From Tetrahymena elliotti 4EA (taxonomy: Eukaryota; Ciliophora; Oligohymenophorea; Hymenostomatida; Tetrahymenidae): a stretch of DNA of 64,000 nt. Where the stretch lies: NCBI GenBank assembly GCA_000231825.2, contig JH720297.1, positions 1,790,792 to 1,854,791 on the forward strand, in the 5' to 3' direction. Position numbers and translations under genes: made by a program. Under the pieces are notes generated by a model. It saw only the letters and a list, made by a program, of their open reading frames with translations. It was not told where the DNA came from and made no database searches. Positions 52,081 through 64,000 of the stretch are shown here, piece by piece (position 1 is the stretch's first letter; the number at the start of each line of letters is the position of its first letter).

Positions 52081-53563
52081 AAGAGTAAAAATCAAAAAAA
52101 ATAGAGTGAACAAAATTGAAATCCTATTAATAATTTGTTAAATATTTTATAAATAATCTGAAAACTAATATTTTGATTTATTTTAAATGCTCCCATTCAA
52201 AAGTTTAAGAAATAAAATTTTATTTATTTTTGTTCTTTATGAAATAAAAAAAACTTAGAAAAGCTGATGATAATTTATTTATTTAATAATCAAGGGAGGA
52301 TTAAATAATATTTATTCTAATATTAGAAATTGTCTATCTACTATAATAATTAAGTTAAAAGAGATTAGATAAAATTACAATTATTGATTACCCTACAATT
52401 TTTTGATATTTTTTTCTACAATATTAGTTATTTAATAACATTATTTATAAATTAAAATGATCATATTAATCCGAAATACAATTATTTATGATAGATCTTT
52501 AAAAATAGAATACTTTATTTTTTATTTCTCTTAAAAATAGAAATACCTTTATCTTATAAATATATTATACAAGCCTTTCATTCAGTATTTTATTCTTTTT
52601 ACTTCAAAAATTTAAAACTCAATTTAGTTGTTGTTGAATGAATCAATTCGTTACTATTACTGGTTTTTAATTTATGGTTTGAAGATAACTAAAAAATACA
52701 GAGCACCTAATTTGAATGTGTAAATAATTATTAACTAGCCTATACTTAACTTTAAACAATAAGCTGTGCAAATTTTTTAGAATTTAAAGTTGTAACTAAA
52801 AAAAATAATTAAGCTTTGATAATATTAATTCCTTAATTTTTGAACTGATTAAATCTAAATGATATGGAGTTGATAGAAAATTAATTAAAAACATAAAAGC
52901 TTAAATCGAATAATTTCTTTAAAGTTAATCAATTATCTTTTTTAAAATTCACTAAAATATAAAAAATCTATTTTAAATTAATACTCATTTAAAGTACTTT
53001 CATATTAAAGAGAATATAGGGCTTTAAAAAGCGGGTAATCATCTAAAATAGAATATTATTATTTAAAAAATTTAACGCAATTTATTGATCACATAAAACT
53101 AAAATAATTTGAAGTATAAATGGGAGTAACATGTAAAAATATAAAAATATACCAGGATCTTAATAGCTAGCGGTTATAATAAATAAGATTAATGTGTCTT
53201 GATAATTTTTATCAATACTTTTGCTAAATTCTTAACTAATTTATTTCTTTAAATATACAATTTAGGGTTTTTCTAAATCTTTATTTACTAGTAACTCATC
53301 TCTAATATACCAAATAACCGGTAAAAATTTATTTGAAATAACCACTTATTCATTAACTATCCATAAAATAATATTTTTGGAAATTCTGAAAATAATATTG
53401 ATAATTAAAAATAATTAAATCTTTAATTTTGAAATCCCAATGAAATAAAAACAATTTATAATCTTAAACATAATTGAGCTTCATAGCCATTTTTCTTTTT
53501 TTAAAATTAGAATTGAATAGTATTTGCAAAAAAAATACATAAATGATTAAAAATATAAAATAA
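52081..53563. other. Spacer between family member 4 and the LRR-like gene
   Basis: AT-rich, no supported gene. At about 52262-52330 there is a weak resemblance to relic B (gctgat...ggagga...taaataatattt), possibly a much older ghost copy, but too faint to call. Confidence 0.4.
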
Positions 53564-55591
53564 TCAATTAATGGCAATATCTAAATGTGAAAGCTGAGGC
53601 ATATAAATAATTAATGGTTAAATAATTTAACTGTAGATTATACTTTGTAGAATATAAACTTGTCTCTCATTGATTAAACTTATTTTTTCTGTATAATCAT
53701 TTTCAAAATCTGTCAAGTAATCAGCATTTAAAAATACTTTTGGATCAGCATTAAATTCATTTTCGAGTTTTAGAATTAATTTCTATATGAATTTTAACCG
53801 AAAAAATAGTTTTTCTAAGAATTCATTTGTAGAGTTTTCTAAACTTACATTTAGACAAGTTAATAGCTTACAATCTTTAACTAATTCCAACAATGCATCA
53901 TTTTATAAACTATAAGAGTGATTAAGTTCTAGTTGGGTTAAAGTATTGACATTATTCTAAACTAATATATGACCTATATCGTATTGTGTTTATGTATTAG
54001 ATATATAGCTTAAAACTTTCAAATTATTGAATTTATTTACTTCTATTTATTCTTGATAAATCTATAATTAAAGTTCTTACTAATCAAAATAAAAAGCTTC
54101 CCATATTGTTAATTTTTCTAAAACTTAACTGTTTTATTTTGCAAGAATTCTTAATTTAAAAAATGGTATTATAAATTCATTAGCTTCCTTAATATCATAT
54201 CCAAAATCATACTTATACTCTAATTCCTTTAAATTCCAAATATTTTGAGCATCTTATTTTTTTGCTTCTATCTTTATTCTCTCTGGAAATGATAAATTTA
54301 AATACTATAATTATTCTAATTCACTTATTGCATCTACAAATATTTATCTTTATGAATACTAAATACCTGAATTAATTTATAATTAAAGACTAAGCAATTG
54401 GCCTTTAAATTGAGTGATCATATCAATTATATTTATTAATGATTTTTCTGGTAAACATGGTTTCTGTTAAGGTAGAATTAAATGTATTGAATTTAAATTT
54501 TCAAGTTATTTTACTTGCTTTACAAAATAAAAATAATCATTACCATTTAGAAAAACATTTTCAAGATCAAATTTGATCTCTTCTAATTTAGGCATGAAAG
54601 GTAAAAATGAAAAAAACTGAGAGATATTTCTCTTTTTAAATGAAAATTCTTCCAGCTGTAAGGATTTTAAGTTTTCAAAGTTCCTCATTACTTCACTAAA
54701 TTCTTTGATATTTTTTGGTTTATAACTCTAAGAATCAATGTAGATAAAGCTTTCTAATTAGTTTGACAAACATTAAAGCTATTTTATATTTTTCACACTA
54801 TTTTCTACTGTGATTTGATTTCCACTAATATCTAAACCTAATTTTTTAAGATTCTTCATCTGAATAATACTTTGTATTAAAAACTCAAAAAAATCTTGCT
54901 TGAAAGGTAAATTCGAGATACCTATTTGTAGTTCTTCTAAATATTTTATTTAAGAAAGATCTTATGCTATTTCAAGCATATTATTGATAACTTCTTTTAA
55001 TTAAAAAGACTTTAAATTTACTTATTATTGAATGTAATTGAATTCAAAATCTAAAAGCTTGAGATTAGGTAAATTTAAAGAATTCTCTTTGAGTAACTTA
55101 AGAAACTACTTGAATCCATAAAAATGTTAAACCTGAGTTATCTTTTATCTAAATGAGAGAACTTTTAACTAATTTAAAGGCTTTAGTATTCTGAGAAGAT
55201 ATTCTTTTATTGTTTGCTCTTCATCTTTTTCTGATTTTTCTTAAATTTAAATTTGCTAAAAAGTGATCATTTCTAATTTATCCTCATATTAAGGTATAAT
55301 AGTATCTGCCACAAAATCAAGAATTTCTTTTACTCTAGATTAAGGATTTATTTCATCTTTTTGCAATTTAACATTAATAGAAATTTCCAATTCTTTTACA
55401 TTAGGAATCCTCTTAATCAATCTAGAAAAATAGTTAAATTGATCACATTTACCTTCTGATTAGATCTATAATTTTAATACATTAATTTTGCTTTCTTTTT
55501 TTCTAACTTAATTATGTAAATCAAAGTAAATGTCATTACAGTAATACAAAGAGTTATCTTTGGTATCCGAATTAAAATAAATGTTATACAT
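53564..55591 (-). CDS. Leucine-rich-repeat-like protein (675 aa)
   Basis: Single exon of exactly 676 codons, ATG at 55591, TGA at 53564-53566. The protein has irregular leucine-rich-repeat spacing throughout: L-K-L-L-D-F-E-F-N, L-E-E-L-Q-I-G-I-S, L-K-K-L-G-L-D-I-S-G-N, L-K-S-L-Q-L-E-E-F, L-E-E-I-K-F-D-L, L-Q-Y-L-N-L-S-F, L-T-Q-L-E-L-N-H-S, L-T-C-L-N-V-S-L. This is the degenerate LRR type that ciliates carry in large numbers. It has no signal peptide and no membrane helix, so it is probably cytosolic and protein-binding. It is transcribed away from the oxygenase gene at 56547. No partner or pathway can be named. Confidence 0.85.
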
Positions 55592-56546
55592 ACTTTTTAA
55601 ATTTCTTTTTATCTAATCTTTTGAATTAATTATTATTATATAAAAATAATTAAATTAAGGTGCTTCTTATCTTAATTATTTCTTTTGAGGTGTGATTAAT
55701 TTACCTTTTAAATTATTTCTAAATATTTAGATTAAAAATTTCCACTACTTTTACTTGATGTTAATTGTAATCTTATTTTATAAATGAATAGAAAAAATAT
55801 TTATTACATAATACTGTAAATGCTCATTAATTAAGACCTAGGGGATGGTGAATTTTTTTAACAAAAGTATCTTATCAAAATTTTTTTTTGACCAACATTC
55901 TTAATTAATGAAAAATTTTTTAAAAACATAAAATCAAGTATATACGTTTTTTATTCATTTAAATATATCTTTAACAAAATCTATTATGAATTCATCAAAG
56001 AGTAAATCTTAAATATCAATTTAATATTCATCAAATTAAGGATGAGGTATAATTTCATTAATCTATTGATAATTGCTCTATTTATGATATGATAATAAAT
56101 TCACAAAATTAAATTAAAAAAGAAGATCTTCTGCAATACTCTATATAACATATATCTATATTTATTTAAGCTATTGAATTTAGAATTATTTTTATATTTT
56201 AATCATTTATTTAGAAAAGATAAGCTAACATTATCTAGTTTAAGATGGTATTTGACTTTTTTAATATTAAAATGTAATTTTAGTTTTTTGTTGCAATTTT
56301 TGGTATTATTTATTATTTACTTGAATTTTCATAATATTTAAATAATTTTAATAGTTAATTATTAAGTATACATTGCAATATTTGCAAGAATATGGTGACG
56401 GTATTCAACTCTTTTACATTTTCAAATAATTTAAAATTTAGTATTTTGACTCAAAATTTGTTAGTTTTTATCAAAGAGATTTGTTTTAAATAGTTTTTAT
56501 CACAATACAAAAGATCGAATTAAATTATCAGTAAAAGTTGAAATAA
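55592..56546. other. Divergent intergenic region
   Basis: Separates the start of the minus-strand LRR-like gene from the start of the plus-strand oxygenase gene, so both promoters should lie here. AT-rich, no specific motif supported. Confidence 0.45.
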
Positions 56547-58898
56547 ATGAGTATAAACTAAGAAGCATTTTAAATGAATATCTTAAAGTAAGAAGAGTTT
56601 GATAAGCTATCTGACTTATAAAAAATTGAAGCAGGTCTCAATTATACTAGGAATTTAGTGTTTGGCTCTTTCAATAAAGAAGATTATTCTTTAGTCATAT
56701 CTGATGATCTTTAATGTTTTACATTGCAAAATATTGAAGTAAGTCCATTTCCAACAGAATCTAGATAAGTTATGAAATTTATTGAAACTGACTTGCTTAT
56801 TAAATTCCTTGACAAAAATATTTTTATAGAAAGTAACAGCTACTCTGTAGTTTTCGTAAATGTTGATGATCTTTCCTATCATAATTTTGAAAATATTTTG
56901 AATTTAGATCACCTTTTCAACAATGTATAATTTTAACTTAAAAATGAGAGTTTTCTGAAGAAAAAAGTATAAATATTCTCTATTTCAGGATCAACAGAAA
57001 GAATTCTTTCTTTAGACAAAATGAACTACTATACTTAGCCCTTAAATACCTCGTAGAGAGGAGGGAAGCGCTTGATTTTTCATTCAAATTAATTATCTTA
57101 TAGCTTAACAAAAATGATAAATGAGAGTGAGTTTTTTGATAAAAAAAATTTTAGGCATGTCAATACTGTTTTCAGATTAAACAAATTTGCTCCTGGAGAT
57201 AAAAAATTTAAGTCTCATTATGATACTCCATTTGCAGATAAATCAAAAGGTTTGTATTCAAAATATACAATGCTTATTTATTTAACAGGTAATACAAAAG
57301 TAAAAAATCAATAACCTCCTCTTATTATTGATGGAATAAAGTTTCAAGAGATAAAGTAAAATAGTTGTATTATTTTTAACTAATAGCTAGAACATGAAGG
57401 AAATTCATATATTACTGATGATAAAATATTTATCAGGACAGAATTAATCTACAAAATGAAAGACTTTCATTATGATGAGAAAGTTGCATAAATGTTTAAC
57501 ATGGCATGCTATATGACTAAAGAGATTGATTAGTAATAATATGCTGCTGATTTATTTAATCAATGTGTAAAAATGAGATACAACATTGATGATTAAATAG
57601 ATTAAGAAATTAAAAAAGTTTACTTCTTTAAAAAAAATTTGGAAGTATTATACATAACAGATGGCAATTCATATTGGTTTACAAAAAGTATATCATTAAA
57701 ATTGATAGGAATTTTAATTATTTTAGACTACTTTAATGGAAAAGTATATAACTTAAAAAATATTAGAATCAAAAGTAAAACTATCGATAATGTTGATTCA
57801 TCTTAAGGTTAAGCAGCTATTGATAATTTTTTTTTTAAATTCCTGAATTAATCAAGCTTCGAAGAAGAAGAAATCGAAACTCTTGAAAGAGCTTAGTAAT
57901 ATTCAAATCTTGATGATTTCATACCAAAAACTCTTTGTGAAAATTTTACTATTTTCAAATGTGATTGTGGCCTTTCATATGGAGATACAATGACAGAGGC
58001 AAAATAACTGTTTAAAATTAAAAGAGAAGTAGCAATAAAAGAAAGGCTTAATGGTATTTTGAAAGATAATTCTATTTTGATTTTTGATAATTTAATTAAG
58101 ATAAATCTGGATGATATTAATATAAAATTAGATAGTGATAGATAGATGAATAATATTTCATCAGGTAAGATAATCTTTACCAATATGCTATTAAATGTCA
58201 AAGATTCAATCAATTTTGCTTCATGTAACTGTGAAAAAGAGTTTTAAGAGATGGATGTAATTTAATTTTAATCAAAAGTGGTTAATTGCTTCTAACTTCC
58301 TTCCATTTAATTTCAGACGTTTGGGGACGGAATTAAATTGTAAATAGATATTTTCAAAAATGGATTTGTATATAATTCAACTAAAACGTTTTAACAACCA
58401 TACACAAATGAGGACCAAACAAAATTGATTACTAAGAAGAAAATAAATATGAACTGTTATGATGATTATACACAGATTCATTCTTATTACTATAAAAAGG
58501 AGAGTTACTTAAAAGCAATCAACAATAATAGTAGTAATGAAGACTTAGATTTTTAAGATTTAGATAAAAGTGAAAAATCTAGTGAGAAAGATTTAGAAAA
58601 CAAAGATTTAAATGATTAAACAGATGATGAAGAAGATGAAGAGAGTTAAAATTATATAAAATAAGAAAAAGGAGAGGATGATGATGATGATGTAGAAGAA
58701 GAAGATAACGATGAAGATGAAGAAGAAGAAGAAGAAGAAGAACAGGTGAGTGAAGATGTTGAATTAAGCAATAGAAAATAAGTTACTTACTAATTTATTT
58801 ATTTTTCTTATTTAAAAATTTTTTTTATAATAAATAGTCTTAAAAAAAACAAAAGTCTAATAAATTCTCAGATAAATATAGAAATCTCAAAAAAATGA
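56547..58898 (+). CDS. 2-oxoglutarate/Fe(II)-dependent oxygenase with acidic C-terminal region (783 aa)
   Basis: Single open frame of exactly 784 codons. Residues about 190-305 carry the double-stranded beta-helix oxygenase signature. His224-x-Asp226 (in S-H-Y-D-T-P-F) and His283 (L-E-H-E-G-N) are the likely iron ligands. Arg297 (F-I-R-T-E-L-I-Y) is the likely 2-oxoglutarate ligand. Spacing and surrounding residues (S-K-Y-T-M-L-I-Y-L, I-I-F-N-Q-Q) fit prolyl-4-hydroxylase-like enzymes. The middle part has two Cys pairs (K-C-D-C-G and C-N-C-E-K) that might bind metal. Residues about 650-735 are extremely acidic, with a GAA/GAT microsatellite at about 58676-58743. After that a GTGAGT (58745) and a hydrophobic end suggest the true 3' end may be spliced differently. 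No signal peptide: nuclear or cytosolic. Its substrate is unknown. Confidence 0.85.
58676..58743 (+). repeat. GAT/GAA coding microsatellite
   Basis: Runs of gat and gaa codons encode a pure Asp/Glu tail in the oxygenase gene. Length is likely to vary between strains. Confidence 0.8.
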
Positions 58899-60790
58899 TC
58901 AAAAAAAATTGATTTTTCTACTCAGTGGCTTTTTTTAAATAATAATATAAAATATATTTTTAGTTAGCATTTATGGTGAATATTCTTGAAGGATCAAAAT
59001 ACTTCCTTTGTTTCTTTGTTTGAGATTTATAAATTTTCTATGTCTATTTAGCCAAAATTTTTATATTTTCGAAACAATTTTTGCACAAAAAGAACAATTA
59101 ATTTATTTATGAACGATAAAAAAGATTTAGTAATAGTTAATTAAAACATTTTTTCTTAAAATAAATTTTTATTCGTTTATTATGGTTGATGTTTTCTTTT
59201 GATGAAATTTTTAGAATTATTTCTATTTAGTTAAATTATGTGATAATTAAAAAAGAGTTATGAAGAATGAATGAATGAATTAATTAATTAACAAAGAAAA
59301 ATGAGGTAAATTTTCTAAGAAATCTTGCAATTAATTGAATCACAAATATTTTACTCAATTAGCATATTTTAGGTAAAATTGTAAATTTAATAAATAACTA
59401 CCAATAAAAGGTTTCATAATATATTTTTTATAATAATGAAATACTTTTTTCTTATGTTAAAATTCAATTTTATAACATAAATTCCTGTTTGCTTTTTCTA
59501 AAATTTAGAGATTAAAAAAAGATAGATGAAACTAATTAATTTAAGTTTTTGCTAAATAAAGAGGAAGTTGATAGTCTTTTTAGTTTAAGTTATTTCAAAA
59601 TTTCAAAAATTTATTAAAGAATTGTAAACAGAAAAATAATTAATAAAAACTAGTGTAATTAAATTAAATTACAATTGAAAAAGATTTATTTTGTTGATTC
59701 TTGATAAATTTAATAAATTTATATTTTTTAATTAACTTTTATTATTCTAAAAATAACTGTTTAAGTTTTTTAAGCCTAGTAACTGGTTATACTTAATATT
59801 TTTTTTTTGGGTGTTAACTTTTTAGTGCTAATAGCTCAAGATACAATCAACACCAACTTTTCTATTTTTAAGATAAAGTTTCTGAAATTTTTAGTGCATT
59901 TTCCTTTTTAAGTTTGTTTGTGAGTAAGACAAATAAAAAGCAGAAAAATTTAATTGGTTCAATTGAAAAATTTTCTCATGCTAAAAATTCTTGTTTAAAG
60001 AATCAGCTAATTACTTAAATACATTCCGATGAATTATTAAAAGAATAGTTAGTGATACTCATTTTTCGCTCAACATAGATTTAAAAAAATTTTTTCTTTT
60101 ACATTTCATTTAAACAATATTTTTTTACTAAAGTTAATACTACCCTTTAAAACTTTAATATCTTTTGATAATTTATCAAACTCCTAATTTTTTCTCAAAT
60201 TTTAAGTAAATTGGTTTCTAATTAAATGTTTTAGTTTTCAAAAACATTAAAATTAACTTTGTTAGAAGATAAAAACTTTAAAGATTATAATCATAAAAAG
60301 ATGAACACATAATGTAAATAAAATAATTTCTAAATTTTTAAAATTAAAATCCTTTTCTAAAGTTTTTGAAGGAAAATATCAATAATAAAAAAGGTTAAAA
60401 ATTAAATTGATAATTCTGATGATTACTTTTTTGTCCTTGAAAACTTGACTGAATTAATAAATTTTGGCATGAGGATTTTTATAAAATCATAATAAAAATA
60501 AGCAGCCAGCTATTAATTTCAAAATAAATTATAATATAAATTATTCTTATATTATATTATGTTTTCATATAAATCAAAAATTAATTTAAAATAATCAAAA
60601 AAGTGATCTTGATTTTTATAAAAATTAATAAATAAAAAGGAAAACAATTGCAACTCTTCTCAAAAAAAAAAGAAAGAAAAATAATTAAGTCTACCTGTTG
60701 TTTAATAACTAATTTTTTGACTTTTTGCAAATTCTATCAATCCTCAAAACCTTTTCAACAATAAATAAATAATAAAATTGAAATTTTTTG
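58899..60790. other. Non-coding AT-rich spacer
   Basis: 1.9 kb without a supported gene on either strand. Its right end should contain the promoter of the family copy at 60791. Confidence 0.45.
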
Positions 60791-61429
60791 ATGTCTTGCA
60801 AAACAATTTAGAGTAGCAATTATTCTACTATTGGTTTTAACTAAAAATCAACCATCCATAATATCTCTGACCAGAATAAAATAGAGTTTTTACATAATAA
60901 TCAAATGAAATTCAAACAAATTGCATATAATTAAATTTTAAACCAGCTTTAATAATAATTACCAAAATAGTTAAATATAAATTATGATGATTACTAATAA
61001 GAAAGTACTTGCGAATTTGACAAAGAATATTAATCTTTTAGTAACTTTGATGAATAAAGCGACATATAAAGTAATAATTATTGTGATGTTGATAATAAAG
61101 AATAAGAAGATGAAGAAGAATTTTCAATCTGGAGTGAAAATGACTTTGATAAATTAGGAATAAGTTAAGACAATTTTAGAGATAATAGAGGAAATTAATT
61201 AGAATTCTACTAACTCTATAGATTGCGTTCAGTTTTATACCAACCAAATTATGTGTCTCGTTTCGAAACTATTAAAGAAGTCCTTTAAATATCATAACAC
61301 TTTGGCAAAAAAATATCTGCAAGTGTACTAAAATAGTAACAAATCTATCTTGACAATTATTTTCTTGTTTAGGAAAAAGATGAAGATACCAATGCTAAAT
61401 ATAAAAAACAAATTATTCAAAAAAAGTGA
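60791..61429 (+). CDS. FYQ/YVSR-core family protein, member 5, short form (212 aa)
   Basis: Single frame of 213 codons, TGA at 61427-61429. It starts M-S-C-K-T-I, nearly identical to the copy at 63365, and has the same layout with S-I-W at residues 112-114. The leader contains Y-Q-S-F-S-N-F-D-E and an acidic block (E-Q-E-D-E-E-E). The core is complete: R-G-N-Q-L-E-F-Y-Q-L-Y-R-L-R-S, N-Y-V-S-R-F-E-T-I-K-E-V, I-S-Q-H-F-G-K-K-I, Q-Q-Q-I-Y-L-D. It stops about 20 residues after the core, so the long Q-rich tail of members 1, 2 and 4 is absent. The following 250 bases contain a further Asn/Lys-rich open stretch that may be the lost tail. It could be a naturally short form or a recent 3' truncation. 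Confidence 0.8.
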
Positions 61430-63364
61430 ATTTTTGTCAAATATTAATTAATTTATTTAAAAAAATATATTCTGATAAACAATTAATGATTTAAGTAATA
61501 ATTTGAGGGGTCTAAATGTCCAAAATAGTAAAAATCATCTTCATTTTAATAAAAAAATAAAAATGTGTAAAACATTATTAAAATTCTATAAAATTTTACA
61601 AAACTAACTATCAATAATTATCAAATCATTGTACTACCTGTAATAATTAAATCTACTAAAAACTTATTCAAAATTAATTATGGAAATAATTCATATATTA
61701 ACTCTTTTTTAATGATAAAATGAATCTTTTTTTAAAAGTTATCATTTTTATTAGTAAATTTCTTTAGCAAATACTATTTTCCAAATTTCTTGAGATTTGA
61801 TATTTCCTTGAAATTTTTAATTTATTTGTCTTCTCGAAATTATAATTCTTGATATATTTTCAGAAAATTAAATAAAAGATTTTTAAGAATTGTAAATAAT
61901 CCAAAAAAAACACAAAAATAATTCCTTTATCTCTCAAAATATATAAATAGTTTACTTTATTAATTTATTTATTATTGCTTCATTTTGATTTTTAATAAAC
62001 AAAAATAGTCATAAATCTTCAAACTTTAGTTATTTAAGATTACATAAATCTATTTAGTATGGGTATTTTTTATGGTTTGTGAAGACATTAATAAAAATTA
62101 CAATTTGATTGATTTGTATAATTAGTTTTTAGATAACTAATACAATCAAAACCAATAAAGTTGCTTACTATAACTAGATAAATAGATTGAGATAAAGAAA
62201 AAATATTTTTTAGTCAAATATTACATATTTTTTTATTAGCTTTTTATAAATTAACATAAAGTATTTTCATAAAAGTTAATAATATTTCAAGAGATTATTT
62301 GTAAATTTATAATTTACTTCACCAAAACCAAAGAAAATAAAGTCTATCTTCCATAAATTTAGTCCAATTAAGTGTAACAAAATTAATAATAATTATTAGG
62401 TAAGGATATGTTCTTTCAAAATTTTAACTCAAAAAACTATTTTGATTTTTTAAAATTATTACAAATAGGGGGGAGGGTCTCACAAGCTATAAGGAAAAAT
62501 TTCATGCTTTTTTTCTTCAAGAATAACAATTAAAAAAAAAACTGACTCATTACAGTGAAGTTAGTTTATTATCCCCTTCTCATCTTCATTAATCTTGATG
62601 AAATTCGCTGACTAAATATTTATTTTCAAAAAAAAAAAATTTCTATGGTTTTAAATTAATCACTAATAAATTTTGTTCATTAAATTGATTAAAAGTTATT
62701 ATGAAATTCTAAATGATTTAAATTCTCAAATAACGAGAATAATTATGTTAAAATGAATATCCATGTTAATTAAAAATTGTTGGTAAATTGTATATGAAAC
62801 AATTTTATTAAAATTATAAAAGAATAAAAATGAATTTTTCTAAAAATTTATTAATTAAAAATGGCATTTTTTATTTTTCAAATTTATTAACTTTATAAAT
62901 AATTATTTACAGGCAGCTGTGTATTTTTTGTTTTCTTTTGTGAAAGCTGATTTACATTAAAATTTGAATTAGATTAGATAAATTTGATGAATATTTTTTT
63001 TGTTTTGAGAACTAGATAACTGAATCAATTTTTAAGACGACTATTTTTTATGATATTGGAATTATTGTAAATAGCACACCAATTCATTTCCAAATAAGTA
63101 AGTCATCATCAGAAGTAAAATTTATTATTCCATTATATTTCTTTTAAAAAAAACCGAAATTAAATTAGAAAATATAATTGATCAAAATTTTGATAAAAAT
63201 TAATTAATTAAAACCAAATAAATCCCCACAAAAAAAAAGGATAGTAAACCATTAAATCAACCTTTTTGTTTTAACATTCTCTTCTTGATTTTTTGTAAAC
63301 TCCACTCCATTTCTTCTCAAAATTAAATAATTAGTAAATAAATTAGAAAATCAAAATTCTTAAG
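61430..63364. other. Spacer between the two closest family copies
   Basis: AT-rich, no supported gene. The first about 250 bases may be the decayed tail of the copy ending at 61429. It contains an isolated purine tract with G6 at 62468-62473 followed by AGGG, the most G-rich site in the window. Confidence 0.45.
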
Positions 63365-64000
63365 ATGTCTTGCAAAACAATTTAGAACATTAATCATTCT
63401 ATTAATGATTTTACCTCAGAATCAACATTCCATAATATATCCAACCAGAATGAAATAGAATTTTTACCTAATAATCAAATGATATATTAACAAATAGCTT
63501 ATCATTAAATTTTAAATTAGATTGAATAATAATTATCAAATTACTTAAAGATTAATTATGATGATTATTATGAATAAGAAATTGCTAATAAATTTCACAA
63601 AGAATATTAATCTTTCAGTAATTTTGATAATTGCATTGAATTTGATAATGTATTTGATGTAGAAAATAATGAACAAGAAGATGAAGAAGAAGAATTTTCT
63701 GTTTGGGGTGAAGACAACTTTGATAAATTAGGAATAAACACAGATAATTTGAGAGACTGTAGAGGAAATTAATTAGAATTTTACTAACTCTATAGATTAC
63801 GCTCAGTCTTATACTAACCATGTTATGTTTCTCGTTTTGAAACTATTAAAGAAGTACTTTTCTTATCATAATACTTTGGTAAAAAAATATCTGCGAATCA
63901 GCTGAAATAGTAACAAATTTATCTTGATAACCATTTTCTTATTTAGAAAAAAGATGAACACAACAAATCTAAAAGTGAAAGCTAAACTTATTCAGAATGT
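63365..64000 (+). CDS. FYQ/YVSR-core family protein, member 6 (partial, runs off the right edge)
   Basis: Open from ATG 63365 to the window end, 212 codons with no TGA. It is a close duplicate of the copy at 60791: same start M-S-C-K-T-I, same N-Q-M and I-A-Y segments, and the same position of the S-V-W motif (residues 112-114). The core reads R-G-N-Q-L-E-F-Y-Q-L-Y-R-L-R-S, C-Y-V-S-R-F-E-T-I-K-E-V, L-S-Q-Y-F-G-K-K-I, Q-Q-Q-I-Y-L-D. Unlike its neighbour it does not stop after the core but continues with a polar segment. So the tail missing at 61429 may still be present here. The acidic block before S-V-W is slightly longer in Glu. Function unknown. Confidence 0.8.

Noticed and set aside
52262..52330. 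Possible further ghost copy of the family core
   Set aside because: Only a loose nucleotide resemblance to relic B; no clear translated match.
1..64000. tRNA, rRNA, CRISPR arrays, telomeric CCCCAA repeats and the Tetrahymena chromosome breakage 15-mer
   Set aside because: None was seen by eye on either strand. A covariance-model scan for tRNAs and an exact string search would be needed to exclude them fully.

Overview
The window is nuclear DNA of a ciliate. It is roughly four-fifths A+T. In every long coding region TAA and TAG fall in frame where glutamine fits, and TGA is the only stop. Introns are short (mostly 49-79 bases), start GTAA/GTAT and end in AG. This points to an oligohymenophorean such as Tetrahymena or a relative. 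I cannot tell the species, nor whether this is macro- or micronuclear DNA. Gene models below were read with TAA/TAG = Gln. In this composition a TGA-free frame of about 60-70 codons is normal by chance, so I required length, composition, splice phase or homology.

Layout. 1-2177 (-): 5' part of a furin-like cysteine-rich surface protein gene. 5027-5945 (+): decayed DD37E Tc1/mariner transposase. 6.6-7.65 kb: a more GC-rich island with broken reading frames. 9319-9720 (-): small, probably highly expressed gene with a hairpin just downstream. 10373-12339 (-): six-exon Q/N-rich coiled-coil gene. 13921-24952 (+): one giant twelve-exon gene (about 3151 aa) whose splice phases close throughout. 39.1-44.1 kb (+): beta-helix / cysteine-rich / multi-pass membrane protein gene with three apparent one-base frame lesions. 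53564-55591 (-): leucine-rich-repeat-like gene. 56547-58898 (+): 2-oxoglutarate/Fe(II) oxygenase with an acidic tail.

The most striking element is a family I do not recognise, spread over 27.5-64.0 kb, all on the + strand. The copies at 27545, 34728, 51007, 60791 and 63365 share an acidic stretch ending in S-I/V-W, then a core of about 90 residues with F-Y-Q-x-Y-R-x-R-S, Y-V-S-R and Q-Q-Q-x-Y/F-L-D. Three further copies are decayed (30.66, 30.82 and 48.06 kb). A relative at 45185 keeps only the leader and acidic part. This is a local birth-and-death cluster in which most members are Q/N-rich proteins using TAA/TAG heavily.

Between genes lie long AT-rich stretches (up to 3.3 kb) in which I see no supported gene, tRNA, rRNA or CRISPR array.
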